DNA from: Vicinamibacterales bacterium
GTDB lineage: Bacteria > Acidobacteriota > Vicinamibacteria > Vicinamibacterales > UBA8438
Assembly: GCA_958296065.1 (NCBI GenBank)
Contig: CATQHX010000063.1
Span: 1 to 64,000 of the forward strand
Reading direction: 5' to 3'
Length of the DNA stretch: 64,000 nt
A program made the translations under genes and the position numbers. The notes beneath the pieces are model-generated. The model saw only the letters and a program-made list of their open reading frames with translations. It was not told the DNA's origin and ran no database searches. Each line of letters starts with the position of its first letter. Position 1 is the stretch's first letter. This document shows positions 1 to 7,506 of the stretch, piece after piece.

Positions 1-150
1 GGACCTCGGGGCGGTTATGGAAGCTCTCGCCGCCGGCGATGCGGTAGCGGATGCCGGCTCGCCGGAAGGCGTTCTCCAGCGCGCCCGACGGCGCGTTGGT
101 GCGGTAGAAGACGGCGATATCGCCGTTGTCGCACCGGATGTCGCCGTCGG
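1..150 (-). CDS. UvrD/PcrA-type helicase fragment (partial, runs off the left edge)
   Basis: Reading the minus strand from about 150 down to 1 gives a peptide with the signature of superfamily 1A DNA helicases around motif IV: GDIAVFYRTNAPSGALENAF followed by RRAGIRYRIAGGESFHNRPEV. The family consensus there is close to AVLYRTNAQSRALEEALRRAGIPYRIVGG. The coding sequence continues to the left of the window. To the right (N-terminal side) the frame stays open but no longer resembles helicase sequence, so this may be a truncated remnant left when the neighbouring array or mobile DNA arrived. UvrD-like enzymes unwind DNA in repair. Family assignment is from motif recognition only. Confidence 0.5.
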
Positions 151-486
151 ACGCGCGGCATGCTTGCGCGTGTTCGGAGACAGGTCGCCCGCCGCTCCGC
201 CGCGGCGGCCGTCGCGCGCCGGCATCGGGCCGGCAACGACGTTGATCGCCGGGCGCAACCCCGGCCGCGTGCGCCGCCCGCCCGCGCCCGACCCGACCCG
301 TCCAGCCATTGTTCCCGACGTACCGTTCCCCCCGTCTGCTGGTGGAGATTGCGGCGGACGCCCTGTTCGCGGCCTTTGTGCCGTGTCGGCCGGACCGCCG
401 GTGTGCTCGACGTGCTCAGCGACGACATCCGGTCGACAACCCGCGGCCGCTGGTTCTCGATCACGCCGCGAAGACGCCATCTCGAT
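151..486. other. Gene-free stretch left of the CRISPR array
   Basis: No convincing gene. The open frames here lack recognisable domains and some run on into CRISPR repeats, which are open in several frames because of their GC content. This stretch lies on the leader-distal side of the array, so no leader or cas promoter is expected here. Confidence 0.5.
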
Positions 487-514
487 GCGCCGTTCGTCCT
501 TGCGCGGGGAAGCC
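487..514 (-). repeat. Degenerate terminal CRISPR repeat
   Basis: This 28-bp stretch lies exactly 61 bp before the first perfect repeat at 548 and keeps the last 11 bases of the repeat (GCGGGGAAGCC) unchanged, with about 19 of 28 positions matching overall. Type I arrays commonly end, far from the leader, with a decayed repeat. Together with repeat orientation it marks this side as the old, leader-distal end. Confidence 0.75.
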
Positions 515-547
515 GGCGGTATAGCGCTGGACGTGCGTCGGGGGGAG

Positions 548-2547
548 GGTCCATCCCCGCGTGTGCGGGGAAGCCGGTGTACCGGAACACGTCCCCCTTC
601 AGGGTCCAGGTCCATCCCCGCGTGTGCGGGGAAGCCTACGGCTGACCGCACGATGACCGTATCGCCGTGGGTCCATCCCCGCGTGTGCGGGGAAGCCTCT
701 GGTGCGACTACGACAACCGACCGCGGCGCGGGTCCATCCCCGCGTGTGCGGGGAAGCCCGAGCGGCAGCGCGGAGTATGCCGGATGCGCGGGGTCCATCC
801 CCGCGTGTGCGGGGAAGCCGGGCGACCGACCCTGCACGACCCGTCGTCTACGGGTCCATCCCCGCGTGTGCGGGGAAGCCACCATCTACAGAACCTGCTG
901 AAGCAGAGCATCAGGTCCATCCCCGCGTGTGCGGGGAAGCCTTCCGGGGCCGGTCGTCGTCGTAGCCAACGACGGGTCCATCCCCGCGTGTGCGGGGAAG
1001 CCCTGCGCCTGGAGCGCGAGTACATGGCGGAACACGGTCCATCCCCGCGTGTGCGGGGAAGCCCCGCCAGCGGTCCCGACTCCCATGATAGGCGTGGGTC
1101 CATCCCCGCGTGTGCGGGGAAGCCTGGTAGAAGCGCCCTCAACGGCCGCCGGTGACAGGTCCATCCCCGCGTGTGCGGGGAAGCCGGTGGCTCCGGTCAG
1201 CTGAATGCCGGTCGCATCAGGGTCCATCCCCGCGTGTGCGGGGAAGCCTGAGGAGCACCCCAACCGCCAGCGAACAGAAAGGGTCCATCCCCGCGTTGTG
1301 CGGGGAAGCCGCCTGAGCGGATCCGCAGTCACGCTCCGGCCAGGGTCCATCCCCGCGTGTGCGGGGAAGCCCTCTCTCCCACCTCTCCCCTCTGGTTCCG
1401 CTGCGGTCCATCCCCGCGTGTGCGGGGAAGCCGCCGGCGGTGCTACGCCCGGTCCCTCGGTCGTGGGTCCATCCCCGCGTGTGCGGGGAAGCCTTCCTGA
1501 TCTCGGCGCCCGTGAGGCCATCCGCGGGTCCATCCCCGCGTGTGCGGGGAAGCCGAGGACCGCCGTGAGGGGGCGGTGCTCAAGAGGGGTCCATCCCCGC
1601 GTGTGCGGGGAAGCCCGGTTCTTCTTCCGCCGAACATCACTGGAGTACGGTCCATCCCCGCGTGTGCGGGGAAGCCACGAGCTCGACGGGCCACCCCGCG
1701 ATGATCTCGGGTCCATCCCCGCGTGTGCGGGGAAGCCCGGCTGGCGAAGGCCAAGCCCGGGCGCTACACGGGTCCATCCCCGCGTGTGCGGGGAAGCCCC
1801 GTCCTGATACGCCTGCCCCGCGGCCGCCGTGGGTCCATCCCCGCGTGTGCGGGGAAGCCGGAGTAGTGGGGTGTGTCATGACCGATATTTGGGGTCCATC
1901 CCCGCGTGTGCGGGGAAGCCAGCGTCGGAATACTCCTTGCCTTCCTTGCCGCGGGTCCATCCCCGCGTGTGCGGGGAAGCCCTGTTGCGACAGTTCGGAT
2001 TTTTCCGGCAAGCCCGGAGGACGTCGCCGCAGGTCCATCCCCGCGTGTGCGGGGAAGCCGCCTGCGCCGTGTCGGGCGCCAGGGTCAAGACGGGTCCATC
2101 CCCGCGTGTGCGGGGAAGCCGCCGACGTCGGCCAGCAGCGGCCTATCAGCCGGGGTCCATCCCCGCGTGTGCGGGGAAGCCCTGGCCGGACTCGGGCCGG
2201 CTTGAGGTGCGCGGGGTCCATCCCCGCGTGTGCGGGGAAGCCCGCATCGACATGATGGTCCGCATCGTCGACGGGGGTCCATCCCCGCGTGTGCGGGGAA
2301 GCCGTGGATGAGAACAACTTCATCTGGCGCGCACGGGGTCCATCCCCGCGTGTGCGGGGAAGCCCGGACTACTTCGGTGTCGACCACGTCGCGGCGGGGT
2401 CCATCCCCGCGTGTGCGGGGAAGCCTGGGTCGCATAGCCACTCAATAACGGTGAACAGGGTCCATCCCCGCGTGTGCGGGGAAGCCCTCTCAGGGCTCAT
2501 CATCTCTCTACCTCCCGCGGGTCCATCCCCGCGTGTGCGGGGAAGCC
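548..2547 (-). CRISPR. Type I-E CRISPR array, block 1 (33 repeats)
   Basis: Thirty-three copies of a 28-bp core repeat (plus-strand start GGTCCATCCCCGCG, end GCGGGGAAGCC) occur at a 61-bp period, i.e. 29-bp repeats with 32-bp spacers as in subtype I-E. On the minus strand the repeat begins GGCTTCCCCGCAC and ends GGGGATGGACC, close to the Thermus and E. coli I-E repeats, with the CCCCGC/GCGGGG hairpin recognised by Cas6e. Transcription is therefore expected on the minus strand with the leader to the right. Exceptions: the gap from 1158 to 1221 is 63 bp, the repeat at 1282 has an extra T, and the interval after 1954 is 78 bp. Block 1 ends where IS21-A enters a spacer. Confidence 0.97.
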
Positions 2548-2577
2548 ACTTGCACGCTGTCAAGCGACACTCAAAAC

Positions 2578-2960
2578 TGACCCCCTGGCGACATCGAAAA
2601 CTGACCCCCGAAGAAACGGCGTATGTAGATCGACTTCCGGCGGTTCACCGCGTCCCGCGAGCGTCGTGGACGGCCGGGACGCCCCGTCCAGGCCGGGCCG
2701 CAAGGCCCATAACTGCCATCCGAGCCGCGGGGCGGACGGCGTGTCACCCGGAGGGCCGGAGCGGAGCGGAGGACGTGCGCAGCACGTTGACACGCCGGCC
2801 GTCCCGCAGCTACGCGGTACCGACCTCCCGACTGCTGCCGTGCGTCCCGGCGGTCGGGTCCTAACCGGGGAAACACGACCCTGCAGTCATCGACGTCCTT
2901 CCGGATGCCGGCGCCTGGCTCCGCTTCGTGGCCGCCAACCGGAAGCTTGTCGCCGGTGGT
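2578..2960. other. Non-coding tail of IS21-A with a branched inverted-repeat structure (2727-2807)
   Basis: No gene is seen between the passenger ORF and the IS end. It holds a nested inverted repeat: 2737-2746 (CGGCGTGTCA) pairs perfectly with 2788-2797 (TGACACGCCG). The stem extends outward to about 2727 and 2807 with one mismatch and one G-T pair. Inside are a 6-bp hairpin at 2773-2787 (ACGTGC, loop GCA, GCACGT) and a weaker CCGG hairpin at 2748-2759, so the drawn structure is a three-way junction. IS21-C has a similarly placed structure with a different sequence. Whether it is transcribed is unknown. Confidence 0.4.
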
Positions 2961-3251
2961 CTAGCCGTCACGCCCGAAGCCCCTGGGTGGCTCGACAGCC
3001 TCCAGTACCGACAGATCCAGATCGCAGACCTGCTCGAGCAACTCCGCGGTCGCGGATCCGGCGAGCGATTCCGGCAACGCGTCCCGCCACTCCCGGTACT
3101 GGTCCTGCAGCGCCAGGAGCGTCCGCACCGCGTCGTTCCACTGCTGTGACCGCGACCTCCGGTCCGCCGGCCGCCGGTACCGGATCCGGGACTCGCCGGC
3201 CTGCCGTCGCTCCCGATGACGTGCCTGCCGCTCCGCGTTCGTCAACGCCAC
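2961..3251 (-). CDS. IS21 passenger protein, 96 aa, function unknown
   Basis: The protein begins MALTNAERQARHRERRQAGE and ends in PRGFGRDG. It is Arg-rich at the N-terminus (a basic helix, possibly nucleic-acid binding) and has an acidic helical second half around ALPESLAGSATAELLEQ. A close homologue sits at the same position in IS21-C (24296-24586), so it is a stable passenger of this IS lineage. I chose the GTG at 3251 because the homology starts there; an upstream GTG at 3257 would add two residues. It lies downstream of istB in the same orientation, behind the CCGTTACGTAACGG palindrome. I know of no assigned function; the coding status rests on conservation between the two copies. Confidence 0.7.
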   Translation of the reverse strand: MALTNAERQARHRERRQAGESRIRYRRPADRRSRSQQWNDAVRTLLALQDQYREWRDALPESLAGSATAELLEQVCDLDLSVLEAVEPPRGFGRDG

Positions 3252-3263
3252 GACCACTCCACA

Positions 3264-3277
3264 CCGTTACGTAACGG
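3264..3277. promoter_or_regulatory. 14-bp perfect palindrome CCGTTACGTAACGG upstream of the passenger gene
   Basis: A perfect palindrome lies 12 bp upstream of the passenger start at 3251. The identical 14 bp is found 14 bp upstream of the passenger start in IS21-C, although surrounding non-coding DNA has diverged. An AT core in GC-rich DNA suggests an operator or protein-binding site. Role inferred. Confidence 0.6.
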
Positions 3278-3582
3278 ACCGTTGACAGGCGGCTCGGCCC
3301 CCGACGTTCGCGACATCGAGTGTCGGCGGGCTCGGGGCAACAGCGGACCGGGAGCACAGCCGCGGGGGCGGGCGCCGGCAGCGATTTCCAGCGGTACCGG
3401 TCCGTCCGGCAGCTCGGTGTCAACCGTTACCCGTCGGCGGCCACCGGTGCCGCGTTGCAGCGGACCGGCCCGCCTGACAACCACCACGCCGGCCGAAGGG
3501 CGGCGTGGGGCAGCACCGGCGCGTGAGCGTGAGTCCCTGTGTGTGCTCGCCATGATGTCGGTCGCATGATCAGGACTGTCGG
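3278..3582. other. Spacer between istB and the passenger gene of IS21-A
   Basis: About 300 bp without a supported gene. Open frames on both strands show no domain and no counterpart in IS21-C. It probably holds the promoter of the passenger gene; the palindrome at its edge is the only feature I can point to. Confidence 0.4.
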
Positions 3583-4380
3583 TCATCTCGCGACTGCTTC
3601 CCGGCGCTTCTCCGCCGCGGAGCGCAGCCACTCCTGGTGCTCCCGCATTCGGTAGCTGTTGCCCCGGATGTTGACGATGTGGCAATGGTGCAGCAGCCGG
3701 TCGATGAGCGCCGCCGCCATGACCTCGTCGCCGAGCACGGTGCCCCATTCCTCGAAGCCCTTGTTCGAGGTCAGCACCGTCGACGCCCGCTCGTGCCGGG
3801 CGTTGATCAGCTGGAAGAAGAGCACGGCGCCGTCCTGGCTGACCGGTAGGTACCCGATCTCGTCGACGACCAACAGTGCAGGATGCGTCAGCACCCGCAG
3901 GCGCCGGGACAGCTCTCCCGCGGCCCTGGCTTCCATGAGCGTGTCGATCAGGCCCGTCAACGTCCCGTAGTAGACGCGCCGGCCGGCCTCGGCGGCCGTG
4001 ATCGCCAAGCTGATCGCCAAGTGCGTTTTCCCCACGCCGGGTGGACCGAGCAGGATGACGTTCTCGCCGCGGTCGAGGAATCCCAGCTCGTGCAAGCTCT
4101 CGATCTGCTCACGCTTGATGCTCGGCTGGAAGGTGAAATCGAACTCCGCCAGCGTCTTGACGGCCGGTAGCCGCGAGGAGCGCATCGCGGCCTGCAGGCG
4201 CCGGTTGTTGCGCAGCGCGATCTGGGCGTTGAGCACCAGTTCGATCGCTTCGCCCGCCGTCACCGCACCGCTGTCGACCTGCGCCAGTACACCGTCGACC
4301 GCTTCCAGGGCACCGGGCATCTTCAAATCCGCCAGCATCGCCCGCAACCGGTCGCGCCGGTCACTCGCCGCCGCCTTCAT
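3583..4380 (-). CDS. istB: IstB, IS21 transposition AAA+ ATPase (IS21-A)
   Basis: A 265-aa IstB-like helper ATPase, which in IS21 selects and bends target DNA and recruits the IstA transposase. Walker A is GPPGVGKTHL near residues 111-120, Walker B is LLVVDEIGYLP near residue 170, and a sensor segment reads VLTSNKGFEEWG. The length is normal and I see no lesion. The start overlaps the istA stop by 4 bp (ATGA), the translational coupling typical of IS21 operons. Confidence 0.93.
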   Translation of the reverse strand: MKAAASDRRDRLRAMLADLKMPGALEAVDGVLAQVDSGAVTAGEAIELVLNAQIALRNNRRLQAAMRSSRLPAVKTLAEFDFTFQPSIKREQIESLHELGFLDRGENVILLGPPGVGKTHLAISLAITAAEAGRRVYYGTLTGLIDTLMEARAAGELSRRLRVLTHPALLVVDEIGYLPVSQDGAVLFFQLINARHERASTVLTSNKGFEEWGTVLGDEVMAAALIDRLLHHCHIVNIRGNSYRMREHQEWLRSAAEKRREAVAR

Positions 4381-5270
4381 CGCACCGCCTCCGCGTAGAC
4401 GCGCAACGAGCGACGCTCGACCTCGACGGTCTCGGGCACACGCCGGCGGACCGGCTCGGCGGCACGGTGAACGCCGAGACGCCGGTAGGGGCGGCTCGCC
4501 AACGGACCCAGTGCCTCGCGCTCATCCCGCTCGAAGCGGTCCACGGGGCGCTCGCCCGTCGTACCGTGGCGGCGTACGTTGGCCGTGTCCTCCGCCCAGC
4601 TCGACGCCTGCTCGTTCAGCGGGTCGAACCCCCAGTGCGCGGCAAACCGCAGGAACTCCGCATTCAACACGAGCTGGCCGCCGCCCACGCGCCGGTCCGA
4701 CAGCACGACCGCCCGCATCTGGTCGAACAACAGCTCCTTCGGGACACCGCCGAACCGCTCGAAAGCCGTCTCCAGCCCGCCGGTCAACACCGCCATCGTC
4801 TGTCGGTGGTAGAAGCACAGCCACAGCAGCCGGGAGTGGCTCAGCACCACCACCAGGGCGTACCGCCGGCCCCACGGCAGGGTGAACGTCGCGAAGTCAA
4901 CCTGGCCCTGATGCCCAGCCGGCGTCTCGAACCGCACCACCGGCTCGGGCACCTCCCAGGGGCGAACCGCCCGGACGTAGTCCCGCACACGGCCGTAGCT
5001 ACCGGAGTAGCCCGCCGCCCGGACCTCGTCAAACAGCCGCTGCGCCGACAGCCCGGGGAACTCCTCGAGGCGCGAATCAATGATCCCTGCGTAGGGATCC
5101 AGCTTGTGGGGCACCGGCGGCCGCGGCGAGTAGCGCGAGCCACCCGCCGACAGGTCCCGGTCCAGCTGCCCCGTCACGACCCACTCGTGGATCGTCCGGC
5201 GACTCACCCCGAAGCGCCTCGACAACTCGGCCTTCGAGACGCCCCGGTCCAGGTAGTGCTTCAGCAACAT
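4377..5270 (-). pseudogene. istA: IstA transposase of IS21-A, in-frame internal deletion removing the catalytic Glu segment
   Basis: The N-terminus has the IS21 helix-turn-helix (LLKHYLDRGVSKAELSRRFGVSRRTIHEW). The first two catalytic Asp residues of the DDE domain are visible in GQVDFATF and LLFDQMRAVV. The third motif is absent: family members read roughly HWGF then a K-G-K-V-E-R block and about 40 more residues before TANVRxHGTT, but here HWGFDPLNEQASSWAEDTANVRRHGTT runs without that block. The product is 297 aa, well below a usual IstA of 400-500 aa, and should be catalytically dead. Frame is preserved through the deletion, and the C-terminal family motif ERPVDRFERDE remains. Confidence 0.85.
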
Positions 5271-5441
5271 CCTCGTCTCCTATTCGTGCATCCGAGCCCC
5301 GCTCCTTCCCTGTTGACGACGCCAACAGCTTGGAACGCGGGGCCGAGCCCACCAACCACCAAGGTGTGCAGTTTTCGGTTGCCACGAATGGGAAATTTAC
5401 AGTTGCCGCCAACAATCAGGGCGGCCCACGGGATCGACCTG

Positions 5442-5591
5442 GGTCCATCCCCGCGTGTGCGGGGAAGCCCGGCCCGGCGTGCGGACGATGAAGTGGGTCG
5501 CGGGTCCATCCCCGCGTGTGCGGGGAAGCCCTCCTCGGCCGGGCTTGGGACCGGCCATGCGCAGGTCCATCCCCGCGTGTGCGGGGAAGCC
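5442..5591 (-). CRISPR. Type I-E CRISPR array, block 2 (3 repeats)
   Basis: Three perfect repeats start at 5442, 5503 and 5564, identical to those of blocks 1 and 3 and on the same 61-bp period. This island of the original array lies between IS21-A on the left and IS21-B on the right. The spacer following repeat 5564 is cut after 11 bp by IS21-B. Confidence 0.97.
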
Positions 5592-5596
5592 AGGGC

Positions 5597-5602
5597 TTCA
5601 TG
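5597..5602. repeat. Target-site duplication of IS21-B, left copy (TTCATG)
   Basis: TTCATG lies immediately left of the IS21-B terminus TGTCAACGG and is repeated at 18603-18608. Removing the element and one copy gives 11 + 22 = 33 bp between repeats, exactly the normal spacing of the array. Confidence 0.9.
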
Positions 5603-6423
5603 TGTCAACGGTCACTGAGATCTGAAGGAAAGTGACCGCAAGTCGGTTCAGGTCTGTTTTCTGAAGAAGCAGAAGACCAAGCGGAGCGAAGGTCCGTCTG
5701 CGGACGGTGGGGTTCCGAGCCGGACGTCGGTGTTGGCCATACCCGGCCGGGGTACCCTCGCGAGACGGAACGGCCGGTCTGGGCCGGACGGTGTGGTCAA
5801 CGACGAACCGGAGAGGGCGTTCCGTCGAGCGACAACTCGAGTGCCGCGGAAGGCTCGTCTGGCGCACGCGGCAACCGTGGGGACGATCGGTGGCGGTTGT
5901 TGCGCCAGACGAGCCTGGAGGCGGCGCTATCGCGCGCGCGGACCAACGTCCGGATGGGCGTTGACGCTTGGCCGCGCGCGAATCCTGCGCTCCGCGGGGC
6001 CGGGGCAATTGACGGAACGCTGCGGACGCCTCTCGGACGGCAGCGGAACGCCGGCAGAACCGGCAGTTGGCCGATGTCTCGGACCACACAGGTTTAATTT
6101 AAGGAAGCAGCGGGTCGGTGGCGCCAGCAACAGCGGACCCGGTGGTGTCCACGAGACACCGGCGGTGGAGACGGTGACGACGGCTGGACGGAACATCGTC
6201 GTCGGCGCCCGTGCCTGAGCGGACGGAGTCACGGCGACGCCGGTGCTCGCAAGGAACGGGGCGTTCGGATACCGTTGAAGCGGACTCAGACGGGGGTGAG
6301 GGCCCGGGTGCGACCGGACCCTCGTGACCGCCCCGAGCTCCGACAGACCGAGCCGGTCGGTTCCGTTGTGCCACGGTTCGTTCTCGCTGTCCAGTCGGAG
6401 CTCGCCCCGCGCGCTCCGACGCC
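5603..6423. other. Long non-coding 5' region of IS21-B, with large inverted repeats
   Basis: No gene is supported in this 820-bp stretch; frames on both strands lack domains. Two structures stand out. At 5609-5638, CGGTCACT and AGTGACCG form an 8-bp stem near the IS end. At 5852-5915, GGCTCGTCTGGCGCA and TGCGCCAGACGAGCC form a perfect 15-bp stem around a 34-bp loop that itself holds GCAACCG/CGGTTGT. These could be transposase-binding sites, a terminator against readthrough, or a structured RNA. Confidence 0.5.
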
Positions 6424-6903
6424 GTGGACCTGCCGCTACGCCAGAAGACCTGCCGACACTGCAGCCGCCTGTTCGCCATCTGCGCCGCGTGTGATCGCGG
6501 CCATGCCTACTGCACGCCGCGCTGCCGGGCGGCGGGTCGTCGCCGGTCGGTGCGGGCTGCCCGGGCCCGCCATCAGCAGAGTTCCGAGGGCCGTCTCGAC
6601 CATCGCGACCGGCAGCGCGCGTACCGCGACCGCCGCCGCGTGACGGATCAGTCTTCCACCGCGGCACCGCGATCGACGAGACTCGCCGTCCCTGACGTCG
6701 CCGCGGTTCGGTTCCCCGTTCCCACGCGCTGTGTGGTCTGCGGGCGGACGAGCCGGTGGCTCATCCCGATGCGGGAGCCCCGCGTCGAACGGAAAAGGAG
6801 GGACGATGATCACGCCCGCGCAGCGCGCCGAGATCCGACGCCTGTTCTACGGCGAGCACTGGAAGATCGGGACCATCGCGGCCCAGCTCGGCTTCCACCA
6901 TGA
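6424..6903 (+). CDS. IS21-associated small Cys-rich (zinc-ribbon-like) protein
   Basis: The N-terminus carries paired cysteine motifs typical of a treble-clef or zinc ribbon: CRHCSRLFAIC, CAAC and YCTPRCR. A strongly basic stretch follows (RRRSVRAARARHQQSSEGRL, then DHRDRQRAYRDRRR), and CVVCGRTSRW lies further on. Proteins of this type recur just upstream of istA in some IS21-family elements of GC-rich bacteria; I know no assigned function, and a DNA-binding accessory role is inference. The 3' end overlaps istA by about 100 bp in another frame. The gene looks intact although both transposition genes behind it are broken. Confidence 0.65.
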   Translation: MDLPLRQKTCRHCSRLFAICAACDRGHAYCTPRCRAAGRRRSVRAARARHQQSSEGRLDHRDRQRAYRDRRRVTDQSSTAAPRSTRLAVPDVAAVRFPVPTRCVVCGRTSRWLIPMREPRVERKRRDDDHARAARRDPTPVLRRALEDRDHRGPARLPP

Positions 6904-7492
6904 CACGGTCCGCGCCGCGGTGGAGCGTGAGTCGGCAGGCGTCCGCCCGCGCCTGTGTCGGCCCAGCATCCTCGACCCGTATCTGCCGTTGATCCGCGAC
7001 ACCCTGGCGCAGTATCCGCATCTGCGCGCCACGCGGGTCTACGAGATGGTCCGCCAGCGCGGCTATTCGGGCTCGGTCATCCAGGTCCGTCGCCTCGTAC
7101 GGCGCCTGCGGCCCGAGACCAACCGCGCCGTCTACCGCCGCGTCGTCACCCTGCCCGGCGAGTCCGCGCAAGTCGACTGGGGCGCCTTCGGCAAGGTCCG
7201 CATCGGACAGGGCACACGCACGGTGTCCGGATTCGTCATGGTCCTGGGCTACTCGCGGGCGCTGGCCGCGCTGTTCACTTACGACCAGACGCTGGAGAGC
7301 TTCCTCCGAGGACACGTCGACGCCTTCGAGACGCTGGGAGGCTGTGCCCGCAACCTCGTCTACGACAATCTCCGCAGCGCCGTACTCGACCGCCGCGGCG
7401 CCGCCGTGCAGTTTCATCCCCGCCTGCTCGACCTCGCCGGCCACTACCACTTCGCACCGCGCCCCTGCACGCCGGGACGCGGAAATGAGAAG
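6806..7492 (+). pseudogene. istA: IstA of IS21-B, 5' part (interrupted)
   Basis: Starts at the ATG at 6806 (MITPAQRAEIRRLFYGEHWK) after AAAGGAGGGACG, a good ribosome-binding site. It contains the HTH and the first two catalytic motifs of the DDE domain (AQVDWGAFG and NLVYDNLRSAV). Homology stops after TPGRGNEK at 7492 and resumes with KGKIERQIQYLRHAFF at 10841. Joining the two gives the normal IS21 text around the third catalytic residue, so the insertion hit just before the catalytic Glu. A GAAG direct repeat (7489-7492, 10840-10843) flanks the insertion. Confidence 0.9.
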
Positions 7493-7506
7493 TTTCAGGC
7501 TTCATA

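Larger units (their letters stand above)
2558..5414 (-). mobile_element. IS21-A: IS21-family element inside a CRISPR spacer (2.86 kb)
   Basis: The element lies between repeat 2520-2547 and repeat 5442-5469 and carries istA (defective), istB and a passenger gene on the minus strand. The ends are imperfect inverted repeats with the IS21 double-box design. The left end starts TGTCAAGCGACAC and has two AAAACTGACCCC boxes. The right end, reverse complemented, starts TGTTGGCGGCAACTG with an inner CGAAAACTG box after TGGCAAC. The flanking spacer pieces (10 and 27 bp) exceed a normal spacer by 4 bp, as expected for a 4-bp duplication, but the flanking 4-mers (ACGC, ATCA) do not match. With istA disabled, it probably moves only if complemented. 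Confidence 0.85.

Noticed and set aside
2548..5441. A target-site duplication for IS21-A
   Set aside because: Spacer arithmetic allows a 4-bp duplication, but the flanking 4-mers (ACGC and ATCA) do not match, so I do not claim one.
5598..6218. Protein genes in the 5' region of IS21-B
   Set aside because: Frames on both strands overlap each other, have no recognisable domains, and one overlaps the IS terminus.
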